Below, in pieces: positions 46,863 to 55,402 of a stretch of DNA of 64,000 nt (the stretch's first letter is position 1; every line of letters starts with the position of its first letter). Origin of the DNA: Butyrivibrio sp. LC3010 (GTDB taxonomy: Bacteria > Bacillota > Clostridia > Lachnospirales > Lachnospiraceae); assembly GCF_000424385.1 (NCBI RefSeq), contig NZ_AUJU01000012.1, positions 1 through 64,000 of the forward strand, in the 5' to 3' direction. The notes under the pieces are model-generated. The model did not search any database. It saw only the letters and a program-made list of their open reading frames with translations, and had not been told where the DNA came from. The position numbers and the translations under genes were made by a program.

Positions 46863-48578
46863 ATGATGAGTATTGAAGAGAGAAAGGGCCCTGTAGCCCC
46901 AAAAGACCCAACTAAAAAGAGACCATATTTCTATATTATGCAGGATAAGCAGATATTTGCAGCACCTCAGCCTGATGGAAGAGGAATTCAGTTCATATTT
47001 GAGGATATGGGCAGACTTCCTGATTCTGCAAAGCTTCAGGGCAATGTTACAGATGAAGAAATTCTCAACCTGCTTCCTACAGCAGAAGGCTTTAGAAAGC
47101 TGGTGCACAGCATAGGTGTCTGTGTAACAGAAGAGTCAGGCAAAGAGGAAGTAAACTTTGTTTTGCAGATGTATGGACAAAACCAGGGAGATCCTGCAAC
47201 TATCGTGAGCAAAAGATTTCTTGCGGATGGATCAGAGCAGATTATAGACCTTGCTGAGATCGACTGGTGCGATACTGACAAGGTTGTTGGTCAGATCAGA
47301 TTTGAATTCGATAAAGCACGCGTTCAGGCTATTGCAGATGTTTGCCTCTACTTAAATGATGGCTTTGAAGCACCTGAGCAGATAACAGATAGTGCAGTGG
47401 ATTTTGCCTCAGATGCCTATAAAGAGATGATAGAGAGATCTGTTATGCAAAAGGGCAATCTCGAAAGATTGCACAAGGTTACAGAGAAGGCGAAGAATGG
47501 TGAAGATGTAACTCTTTCCTTTATCGGAGGCTCAATTACCCAGGGCGCAGGTGCAATCCCGATTCATGAAAAGAGCTATGCACGTATTTATGCAGATGCT
47601 TTTGAGGAAAAGTACGCTAATGGCGGAAAAGTAAACCTCATAAAGGCCGGAGTTGGCGGTACTCCTTCAGAGCTTGGAATGATTCGTTTTGAGAGAGATA
47701 TTCTCAGAGATGGTAAAGAAAAGCCGGATCTTATCGTTATCGAGTTTGCTGTTAATGATGAAGGTGATGAGACCAAGGGCGTATGCTATGAGAGTCTTGT
47801 AAGAAAATGTCTTGCACTTCCCTGGAAGCCGGCAGTAGTACTGCTTTTTGCGGTATTTTCCTACGACTGGAACCTTCAGGACAGACTTGGTCCTGTAGGT
47901 GAGCGCTATGACCTTCCAATGGTTAGTGTACTTGATGCTGTATCACCTCAATTTACCTGCAAGCCCGGCGAAGGCAGAGTTATCTCAAAGAAGCAGTTTT
48001 TCTATGATATATATCATCCCAGCAACCTTGGACACCAGGTTATGTGCGACTGCCTCATGAAGATGACTGCCGAAGCTGATGCTCAGACAGAATTTGAAAA
48101 AGAGGACGATCTTCTTGGAAGAACTCCTGCCATCGGTGCTGACTTCGAAAAAGTTTATCTGCTTGATAGAAAAGATATAAGCAGTGCAACTATTGAAGAA
48201 GGTTCATTTACAGGAACCGATAATATACTGCAGATGGTTGAGATGGACAGCGAAGTAGTTCCTGTAGCACAGTTTCCCAATAACTGGCACTATGATGGAG
48301 AAAGTGACGATCCGAAGCCTTTCTGCATGAAAATCAGCTGCACAAAGCTATTGCTTGTTATGAAGGATTCAGGAGAAAATATTTTCGGAACAGCAGAAGT
48401 ATATGTTGACGGAAGAAAAGTGCTTGATGCAGACCCGCTTGTTAACGGATGGACTCACTGCAATCCACTGATAATACTCAACGGAGCAGAAGTAGCCATG
48501 CATGAAGTAGAAATCCGTATGGCAAAAGGTCACGAGCACAAAAAGTTCACTATTTTAGGATTTGGCGTTGTTTTATAA
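46863..48578 (+). CDS. SGNH-type carbohydrate esterase with N-terminal accessory domain
   Basis: The 571-aa protein has an N-terminal beta-rich domain (about 1-190), then an SGNH hydrolase with SFIGGSITQGAG (nucleophile Ser), AGVGGTPSE (Gly block), EFAVNDEG (Asn block) and DIYHPSNLGH (Asp, His). About 120 more residues form a C-terminal sandwich. The GGSIT variant of the GDS block is known from carbohydrate esterases. No signal peptide, so it probably removes acetyl groups from imported xylo-oligosaccharides (inference). AGAGG lies just before two tandem ATGs (46863 and 46866). Confidence 0.8.
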   Translation: MMSIEERKGPVAPKDPTKKRPYFYIMQDKQIFAAPQPDGRGIQFIFEDMGRLPDSAKLQGNVTDEEILNLLPTAEGFRKLVHSIGVCVTEESGKEEVNFVLQMYGQNQGDPATIVSKRFLADGSEQIIDLAEIDWCDTDKVVGQIRFEFDKARVQAIADVCLYLNDGFEAPEQITDSAVDFASDAYKEMIERSVMQKGNLERLHKVTEKAKNGEDVTLSFIGGSITQGAGAIPIHEKSYARIYADAFEEKYANGGKVNLIKAGVGGTPSELGMIRFERDILRDGKEKPDLIVIEFAVNDEGDETKGVCYESLVRKCLALPWKPAVVLLFAVFSYDWNLQDRLGPVGERYDLPMVSVLDAVSPQFTCKPGEGRVISKKQFFYDIYHPSNLGHQVMCDCLMKMTAEADAQTEFEKEDDLLGRTPAIGADFEKVYLLDRKDISSATIEEGSFTGTDNILQMVEMDSEVVPVAQFPNNWHYDGESDDPKPFCMKISCTKLLLVMKDSGENIFGTAEVYVDGRKVLDADPLVNGWTHCNPLIILNGAEVAMHEVEIRMAKGHEHKKFTILGFGVVL

Positions 48579-48605
48579 AAGGCATAGATAGTTTTGGAGA
48601 ACAAG

Positions 48606-50600
48606 ATGAATGATAAAAACTGGAGCAAACTATGGCTCGATTATGATAAAAAGCTAAGTAATGAACAGTCTGAAGATTCCTTTAGTGTAGCATTTGATGG
48701 ATTTTCTGAGGATCACCGTATTATAAAAAGTGCAAAGAACGAACTTACAGAGGTATTTTCAAAGCTTTTTAAAGGCGGGTATACAACGGAAATTGAAAAT
48801 GCCGGAAAATCAGTCTGCATTAAAAAAACAGACGAAATAAAAAATGAAGGATATCGAATATCCGCAGATGATTCAAAGCTGACAATTGAAGCATCTGATG
48901 AAAATGGCGTATTATATGGTGCCTTTCATGTAATAAAAAGTCTTTTGAGAGGAACCGGCTTTGCTGATATAAAGGCTGATGAAGTGCCTTCTAATCCTCT
49001 TAGAATGATGAATCACTGGGATAACATGGATGGAAGTATCGAGCGCGGTTATTCCGGAAGATCATTTTTCTTCGAAAATGATAATTTTTATATAAATGAC
49101 AGAACACGTGATTATGCAAGGATGATGGCAAGTATAGGCATAAATGGCATTGTTATCAATAACGTCAATGTCAAAAATGCCGCTTCTTACCTTATTACTG
49201 AGAGATATTTTGATAAGGTAAGTGAACTGTCAGAGCTGTTTGCAGATTATGGTATAAAGCTCTACTTATCTCTTAATTTTGCATCACCGATAGAACTTGG
49301 AGGACTGGAAGTATGTGACCCTCTTGATGAAAATGTAATCAGCTGGTGGGATAAGAAATTCAAGGAAGTGTATGAAAATGTTCCACTTCTTGGAGGCTTC
49401 CTTGTAAAGGCTGATTCTGAGGGAAGACCGGGACCGTTTACCTATGGCAGAAATCAGGCAGATGGTGCAAATATGCTGGCAAAAGCCATTGCTCCCTATA
49501 ATGGAATCATTATCTGGAGATGTTTTGTATATAACTGCACTCAGGACTGGAGAGATTACAAAACAGACAGAGCAAGAGCCGGATATGATTACTTTAAGGG
49601 ACTTGATGGTGAATTTCTGGATAATGTTATACTTCAGATAAAGAACGGGCCTATGGATTTCCAGATAAGAGAACCTGTTTCACCGCTTTTAGGAGGTCTT
49701 ACAAAGACCAATCAGATGCTGGAGGTACAGATTGCGCAGGAATATACAGGTCATCAGATAGATTTATGTTATTTGATGCCCATGTTCAAGGAAGTACTGG
49801 ACTTCCATACCCATTGCAAGAGCGAAGGCGACACCGTTGCTGATGTTGTAAGCGGAAGAGCTTTAAATAACAAAAATGCCGGAATGGCTGCAGTAATAAA
49901 TACCGGTGATGACGCGAACTGGACAGGTAATTATCTGGCTGCCGCAAACCTCTATGGATTTGGAAGACTGGCATATAATACAGAACTGTCTTCAGAAGAT
50001 ATTGCGAGAGAGTGGATACAGCTTAGCTTTGATTTAAGCAAAGAAAATGAAGAAAAACTGGTATCCATGCTCCTTAGATCAAGAGAAATTTATGAAAAGT
50101 ACACAAGTCCTCTTGGAATAGGCTGGATGGTAACACCTCATGAGCACTACGGACCAAGTGTTGACGGTTATGAATATTCCAGATGGGGAACCTATCATAG
50201 AGCAGATCATCTTGGACTTGGTGTTGACAGAACAGATAAGGGTACCGGCTATGCTCAGCAGTACTATCCTGAAAATGCTGATATGTACAATGATTCTGAT
50301 ACCTGTCCGGAAGAACTGTTACTGTTTTTCCATCATATAGCCTACGACAGGAAGTTAAAAGACGGAAGAACACTGATACAGTATATCTATGACAGCCACT
50401 TCGAAGGAGAGGCACAGGCAGAGGAATTGTACGAAAACTGGAAGAGCATGGAAAAGGAAATTCCTTCTGAGGTTTTTGCGCTTGTATGTCACAGATTTGA
50501 AATGCAGATAGCAAATGCAAAGGAATGGAGAGATCAGGTAAACTCCTATTTTTACAGAAAAAGCGGAATACCTGATGAAAAGGGAAGAGATATATTTTAA
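48606..50600 (+). CDS. GH67 alpha-glucuronidase
   Basis: About 664 residues from the ATG at 48606, with TTGGAG six bases upstream; a TTG at 48594 is less likely. The protein follows GH67 throughout: NPLRMMNHWDNMDGSIERGYSG, then GFLVKADSEGRPGPFTYGRNQADGANML in the catalytic barrel and GIGWMVTPHEHYGPSVDGYEYSRWGTYH near the end. GH67 removes 4-O-methyl-glucuronic acid from the non-reducing end of aldouronic acids, the products of GH10 on glucuronoxylan. No signal peptide. It sits directly before the GH3 gene. Confidence 0.95.
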   Translation: MNDKNWSKLWLDYDKKLSNEQSEDSFSVAFDGFSEDHRIIKSAKNELTEVFSKLFKGGYTTEIENAGKSVCIKKTDEIKNEGYRISADDSKLTIEASDENGVLYGAFHVIKSLLRGTGFADIKADEVPSNPLRMMNHWDNMDGSIERGYSGRSFFFENDNFYINDRTRDYARMMASIGINGIVINNVNVKNAASYLITERYFDKVSELSELFADYGIKLYLSLNFASPIELGGLEVCDPLDENVISWWDKKFKEVYENVPLLGGFLVKADSEGRPGPFTYGRNQADGANMLAKAIAPYNGIIIWRCFVYNCTQDWRDYKTDRARAGYDYFKGLDGEFLDNVILQIKNGPMDFQIREPVSPLLGGLTKTNQMLEVQIAQEYTGHQIDLCYLMPMFKEVLDFHTHCKSEGDTVADVVSGRALNNKNAGMAAVINTGDDANWTGNYLAAANLYGFGRLAYNTELSSEDIAREWIQLSFDLSKENEEKLVSMLLRSREIYEKYTSPLGIGWMVTPHEHYGPSVDGYEYSRWGTYHRADHLGLGVDRTDKGTGYAQQYYPENADMYNDSDTCPEELLLFFHHIAYDRKLKDGRTLIQYIYDSHFEGEAQAEELYENWKSMEKEIPSEVFALVCHRFEMQIANAKEWRDQVNSYFYRKSGIPDEKGRDIF

Positions 50601-50612
50601 GAAAGGTAAAGT

Positions 50613-52802
50613 ATGAACAGACAAGAAGCGAGAGAAAGAGCCAAAGAATTAGTTAGTAAGATGACTGTTGAGGAAAAGGCCTCGCAGCTTAAATTTGATG
50701 CACCTGCAATAGACAGACTGGGAATACCCGCGTACAACTGGTGGAATGAAGCACTCCACGGCGTTGCAAGAGCAGGCACCGCTACAATGTTTCCGCAGGC
50801 AATAGGACTTGCCGCAGCTTTTGACGAAGAACTGATGGAATGCATTGGTGAAATCATTGCTGTAGAAGGCCGTGCAAAGTATAACGAGCAGAGTAAACGT
50901 GAGGACAGAGATATATACAAAGGACTTACTTTCTGGGCTCCAAATGTAAACATATTCCGCGATCCCAGATGGGGAAGAGGACATGAGACCTATGGAGAAG
51001 ATCCTTTCCTTACAAGCCGCATGGCTGTGCCTTTTATAAAGGGTATGCAGGGTGACGGTGAATATCTTAAGGCTGCAGCCTGCGCAAAGCATTTTGCTGT
51101 ACATTCAGGTCCTGAGGGTGAGCGCCATCACTTTAATGCCATTGCTTCCAAGAAAGACCTGGAGGAGACTTATCTTCCAGCTTTTGAAGCATGCGTTAAG
51201 GAAGCAGATGTTGAGGCAGTTATGGGTGCTTATAACAGAACAAATGATGAACCCTGCTGTGCCAACGAGCCTCTTATGAATGGATATCTTCGCGGAAAAT
51301 GGGGATTCCAGGGACACTATGTATCTGATTGCTGGGCTGTTAAGGATTTCCATGAAAATCATCATGTTACAGGTGCACCTGAGGAATCAGTTAAGCTGGC
51401 TCTTGAGACAGGCTGCGATGTAAACTGCGGCTGCACATATCAGAAGATAATGAATGCTTATCGCGCAGGAATGATAGATGAAAGCGTGCTCACAACTTCA
51501 TGTGAGAGACTGTTTACCACAAGATTCCTTCTTGGAATGTTTGATGAGACAGAATATGATAAGATTCCTTTCACCGTGGTTGAATGTAAGGACCACATTA
51601 ACGTGGCTCACAAAGCTGCAGCTGAGAGTATTGTACTTCTTAAAAACGATGGACTTTTACCTTTAAAGAAGGAAGGCATTAACACAATCGGTGTTATCGG
51701 ACCTAATGCAGATTCCAGATCAGCACTGGTTGGTAACTATCACGGAACATCTTCAAGATATGTGACAGTACTTGAGGCTATTGAGGATTATGTAGGTGAG
51801 GATGTAAGAGTATTGTATTCTGAGGGCTGTGATCTTTGGAAAGACAATATCAGTGGTCTTGCCGATCCCAATAAGCCGGACAGAATGTCAGAGGCACTTA
51901 CGGTAGTTGATTATTCTGATGTTGTTGTACTTGTAGTCGGACTTGATGAAACTCTTGAAGGTGAAGAGGGTGATACAGGTAACCAGTTCGCATCAGGCGA
52001 TAAGATTGATTTACAACTTCCGCTTCCTCAGAGACAGCTTATGCATCAGGTTCTCGAAGCAGGAAAGAAGGTTGTTGTAATAAATATGTCAGGAAGTGCT
52101 ATAGACCTTTCTGAAGCAGAGAAAAAGGCGGGTGCAATCCTGCAGACCTGGTATCCGGGCGCAAGAGGAGGAGTAGAGGTAGCAAAAATACTCTTTGGCG
52201 AGCTTTCTCCTTCAGGTAAGCTCCCTGTGACTTTTTATAACACATCAAAAGACCTTCCGGATTTCAGGGATTATTCCATGAAAAACCGCACCTACAGATA
52301 TTTTGAGGGCGAAGTATTGTATCCATTTGGATATGGTCTTACCTATGGTGACTGTGAGGTTAAGAGCGTAAGTGTTAACGAGGCTACAGGCGCTGAGTAT
52401 GGCTACAGCAGTAAGAATGAAGAACAGGAAAGAAAAACAGTTGATTCATTCAACAGAAAAAATGGAAATGCATTCAGCGGTGTGGATGTAAAAGTAACAG
52501 TAGCAAATAATGGAACAGTAGCAACTGATGATGTGGTACAGCTCTACATTAAGGATACCGGATTTGATAAGGCTATTCCTAATCCCTGCCTTTGCGGTTT
52601 TAAGAGAGTACACCTTGAAGCAGGCGAGGAGAAGGAAATCACTGTTCATGTAGCATCAAGAGCATTTACATCTGTCGATGATGATGGAAACAGAGAGATT
52701 TTCTCAGATACATTCGTACTTTATGCCGGAACCTGCCAGCCGGATAGCCGTTCAGAGCAGTTAACTGGTCATAAATGTGTATCACAGGATATCAGATTGT
52801 GA
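50613..52802 (+). CDS. GH3 beta-xylosidase
   Basis: The 729-aa protein is a GH3 enzyme with both core domains and a C-terminal fibronectin-like domain. Seen: YNWWNEALHGVARAG, RDPRWGRGHETYGEDPFL, AKHFAVHSGPEGERHHFN and the nucleophile D239 in HYVSDCWAV. The WNEALHG and SDCWA wording is typical of beta-xylosidases in this family. No signal peptide, so it would finish xylo-oligosaccharides in the cytoplasm. AAAGG lies seven bases before the ATG. A terminator follows at 52829. Confidence 0.93.
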   Translation: MNRQEARERAKELVSKMTVEEKASQLKFDAPAIDRLGIPAYNWWNEALHGVARAGTATMFPQAIGLAAAFDEELMECIGEIIAVEGRAKYNEQSKREDRDIYKGLTFWAPNVNIFRDPRWGRGHETYGEDPFLTSRMAVPFIKGMQGDGEYLKAAACAKHFAVHSGPEGERHHFNAIASKKDLEETYLPAFEACVKEADVEAVMGAYNRTNDEPCCANEPLMNGYLRGKWGFQGHYVSDCWAVKDFHENHHVTGAPEESVKLALETGCDVNCGCTYQKIMNAYRAGMIDESVLTTSCERLFTTRFLLGMFDETEYDKIPFTVVECKDHINVAHKAAAESIVLLKNDGLLPLKKEGINTIGVIGPNADSRSALVGNYHGTSSRYVTVLEAIEDYVGEDVRVLYSEGCDLWKDNISGLADPNKPDRMSEALTVVDYSDVVVLVVGLDETLEGEEGDTGNQFASGDKIDLQLPLPQRQLMHQVLEAGKKVVVINMSGSAIDLSEAEKKAGAILQTWYPGARGGVEVAKILFGELSPSGKLPVTFYNTSKDLPDFRDYSMKNRTYRYFEGEVLYPFGYGLTYGDCEVKSVSVNEATGAEYGYSSKNEEQERKTVDSFNRKNGNAFSGVDVKVTVANNGTVATDDVVQLYIKDTGFDKAIPNPCLCGFKRVHLEAGEEKEITVHVASRAFTSVDDDGNREIFSDTFVLYAGTCQPDSRSEQLTGHKCVSQDIRL

Positions 52803-52828
52803 TTTTTATCAGTATAGGCTAAAAACTT

Positions 52829-52858
52829 TAAAAGCTCTCGTTTATCGGGAGCTTTTAG
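52829..52858 (+). terminator. Terminator after GH3, end of the xylan locus
   Basis: The stem taaaagctctcg with cgggagctttta is followed by a T-poor region; the hairpin is clear, the T run short. Confidence 0.75.
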
Positions 52859-52989
52859 TCATATATAATGATATAGATTCCTGTTTTTCCTCAGAAAAAC
52901 GGGAATCGTATTGGACTCATTTTTATCTTTGCATTTAAGATGTCATAGAATTGCTAAAATGAGAAATCACAGGATTTTAAAGAGGAGTA

Positions 52990-54297
52990 ATGAGATTTAT
53001 GAAGAAAAAACTTTTGTCAGTGATGATGGCATTTTCCATCATTCTTGTAACAGGTTGTGGAAATGCTTCAAATGTATCTGATGCGACTACAGCCGTTTCA
53101 CAGGAAAATGTGGAGAATACAGCTCAAAATGATGTAAAAGAGGATACGTCTGATGAAGCAAAAAATGAAGTAAGCGTCGAAGAAGATGCTGATACGGATG
53201 CAGATGCCGAAGCGACTACTGAAGACGTAAATGAATCTGCCGATGAGAATAAGGAGGAAGATATGGAAAAGGATGAACGTAACACTCCTGCATGGGAGAT
53301 AGTAAACCAGATGACAATAGGATGGAATCTGGGAAATACGTTGGATGCACATATTGATGGATTGAAGATCACAGATCCGCCGTCAAAGCAGGAGACTTGC
53401 TGGGGGAATCCCGAAACTACCCAGGAAATAATAGATGCAGTGCTGGATCTTGGTTTTAACACTATAAGAGTGCCAATAACCTGGAAGGCTCATCTTGATG
53501 AGAACTACAACATTGATGAAGCCTGGATGGACCGAGTGCAGGAGGTTGTTGATTACGCTTATGGGAGAGGTGCATTTGTCATAATAAATGTTCATCATGA
53601 GGATTGGAATTATCCTTATTATGATAATCAGGAAAAGGCTTCCGAAGAGCTTGCCGCTATCTGGACACAGGTTTCCGACAGATTTAAGGATTATGACACA
53701 CATCTTATTTTTGAACTTCAGAACGAGCCCAGAAAGGTCGGAACAGATGTTGAATGGAATGGCGGAGATAAAGAGGGAAGAGACGTTGTTAACGCCGTAA
53801 ATATGGCTGGTTATGAGGCTATAAGGGCAGCTGAAGGAAACAATAAAGAACGCCTGATAATGTTCCCCGGTTATGCTGCAAGTTCACAGGCAAATTCCTT
53901 AAGAGCTATCCAGCTTCCTGAAAATGATGACTGTGTTGCTGTTTCAGTTCATGCATACACACCTTACGAATTTGCTTTGAATATTAACGGAAGAAGTACC
54001 TATGATAACGATCATGGCGATCTGGACAGACTTTTACAGACAATTAAAACCACTTTCTTCTTAAAAAATGTTCCTGTCATAATTGGCGAGTATGGCGCGC
54101 TTAATAAGGATAATGAAGCAGAACGCGTTGAATGGGTTACATATTATCTGAAAAAGGCCAGAGAGATGAATATTCCCTGCGTATGGTGGGATAACGGCCA
54201 GTTTAACGGAAGTGGAGAAAACTTCGGTATCATAGACAGAAGGACTTTGGAGCTTCCTTATCCGGAGCTTATAAAAGCAATGCAGGAATTCAAATAA
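52990..54297 (+). CDS. GH5 endoglucanase lipoprotein, subfamily 4-like
   Basis: The 435-aa enzyme has a lipoprotein signal peptide (VTGC, Cys23), an acidic linker to about residue 98 and a GH5 barrel. GWNLGNTLDAHID, TIRVPITW, INVHHED, acid/base E246 in ELQNEPR, VHAYTPYEFAL and nucleophile E367 in IIGEYGA are all present and fit GH5_4, a group active on glucans, xyloglucan and sometimes xylan. It would act on the cell surface. AGAGGAG precedes the ATG; a second ATG is nine bases later. A TTGCATTTAAGATGTCATA repeat lies upstream at 52929. Confidence 0.92.
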   Translation: MRFMKKKLLSVMMAFSIILVTGCGNASNVSDATTAVSQENVENTAQNDVKEDTSDEAKNEVSVEEDADTDADAEATTEDVNESADENKEEDMEKDERNTPAWEIVNQMTIGWNLGNTLDAHIDGLKITDPPSKQETCWGNPETTQEIIDAVLDLGFNTIRVPITWKAHLDENYNIDEAWMDRVQEVVDYAYGRGAFVIINVHHEDWNYPYYDNQEKASEELAAIWTQVSDRFKDYDTHLIFELQNEPRKVGTDVEWNGGDKEGRDVVNAVNMAGYEAIRAAEGNNKERLIMFPGYAASSQANSLRAIQLPENDDCVAVSVHAYTPYEFALNINGRSTYDNDHGDLDRLLQTIKTTFFLKNVPVIIGEYGALNKDNEAERVEWVTYYLKKAREMNIPCVWWDNGQFNGSGENFGIIDRRTLELPYPELIKAMQEFK

Positions 54298-54412
54298 TAA
54301 AGCAGTATATTAAATTATAAAAAAACAATTAAATTGCTATCTGTACAAAATAATGTGATAAAATATATTCATTCACACTATATCGTTTTCTAAACATGAG
54401 GGGGAAAGCAAT

Positions 54413-55111
54413 ATGCGAGGAATGAAGAATGGTTTAGCGATATTTTTTATGTCACTGATACTTTTGGGTGTTTTGCACCTGAGCGTAAGGGCAGATGGAT
54501 TTGATGCGAATTTCTATGCAAGAAAATATCCTGATGTAGTTGCCGTTGTTGGAAACAGTCCGGAAGCACTCTATAATCACTATGTGAATTTTGGTGCTAA
54601 AGAGGGAAGATCACAGAATCAGCAGGAGGATTCCGCAAAATATCAGGCAATCCTTGATGGGCAGGCTGCTCCCCCGGCATCAGCACCTGGGGCAGCTGTG
54701 GCTGTTGTTAATCAGCCTGTAAATGGCTTGCCGTACAGCACATATGTTGATATCGACATTGCATCGCAGACGATGACTTTTTATGAAAATGGACAGGTAA
54801 AACTACAGTCTCCTGTTGTTACCGGAAATCCCAATCGTGGAAATGGAACACCGACAGGTACGTTTGCCATCAATTCCCATGTTGCCGGAAAAAGACTAAT
54901 TGGACCTACATGGAATGTCTGGGTTGATACCTGGATGCAGTTCACACCTAATCCTTGCCATATAGGACTTCATGATGCAAACTGGAGAAGCTCATTTGGT
55001 GGTGACATCTATCAGTCTAATGGCTCTCACGGATGTGTTAACCTGCCACATGACATAGCAGTTTCACTTTTTAACAGCGTTGGAGTCGGAACCCCTGTTG
55101 TTGTTCATTAA
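54413..55111 (+). CDS. Exported L,D-transpeptidase (YkuD family)
   Basis: The 232-aa protein has a signal peptide (to about residue 27), then a short module DANFYARKYPDVVAVVGNSPEALYNHY ending GAKEGRSQNQ that recurs in surface proteins of Firmicutes, a Pro/Ala linker and a YkuD domain from about residue 108. The catalytic motif SHGCVNLPHD contains nucleophile C208. These enzymes make or edit 3-3 crosslinks in peptidoglycan, or attach proteins. GAGGGGG precedes the ATG. Two terminators follow. Confidence 0.92.
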   Translation: MRGMKNGLAIFFMSLILLGVLHLSVRADGFDANFYARKYPDVVAVVGNSPEALYNHYVNFGAKEGRSQNQQEDSAKYQAILDGQAAPPASAPGAAVAVVNQPVNGLPYSTYVDIDIASQTMTFYENGQVKLQSPVVTGNPNRGNGTPTGTFAINSHVAGKRLIGPTWNVWVDTWMQFTPNPCHIGLHDANWRSSFGGDIYQSNGSHGCVNLPHDIAVSLFNSVGVGTPVVVH

Positions 55112-55136
55112 AGTGCTGGTTTTTAATTGAGCAGAG

Positions 55137-55165
55137 CACCTGACCAGGTATCTCCAAGTCAGGTG
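55137..55165 (+). terminator. First hairpin after the L,D-transpeptidase
   Basis: The stem cacctgac/gtcaggtg is followed by GAGTATTTTT. Confidence 0.7.
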
Positions 55166-55189
55166 GAGTATTTTTGCTGAAAAAAAACT

Positions 55190-55235
55190 GAGCGGACAAA
55201 GTGTAAATCTTATACATTTTGTTCGCTTTTTTTGT
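55190..55235 (+). terminator. Second terminator after the L,D-transpeptidase
   Basis: The long imperfect stem agcggacaaagtgta/tacattttgttcgct ends in seven T. Confidence 0.85.
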
Positions 55236-55357
55236 TAAATACCAATATAATTATATGAAAGGGGCAAAGGGTCATGATGTGATTATACTTGTATAAAGCT
55301 TAGCATGACTTCTTACCCATTTCTGATGATAGGATGACATGAATAATTAGCAACATG

Positions 55358-55379
55358 ACATCAATACATCATAACATCA
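55358..55379 (+). repeat. Three ACATCA octamers upstream of the amylosucrase-like gene
   Basis: ACATCA starts at 55358, 55366 and 55374 with an exact 8-bp step. This is the same register as the arrays at 11671 and in the region upstream of parA. It is either a distributed partition site or an operator for the following gene. Confidence 0.6.
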
Positions 55380-55402
55380 AATAAGGTTTCAAGAGGGAAA
55401 AT

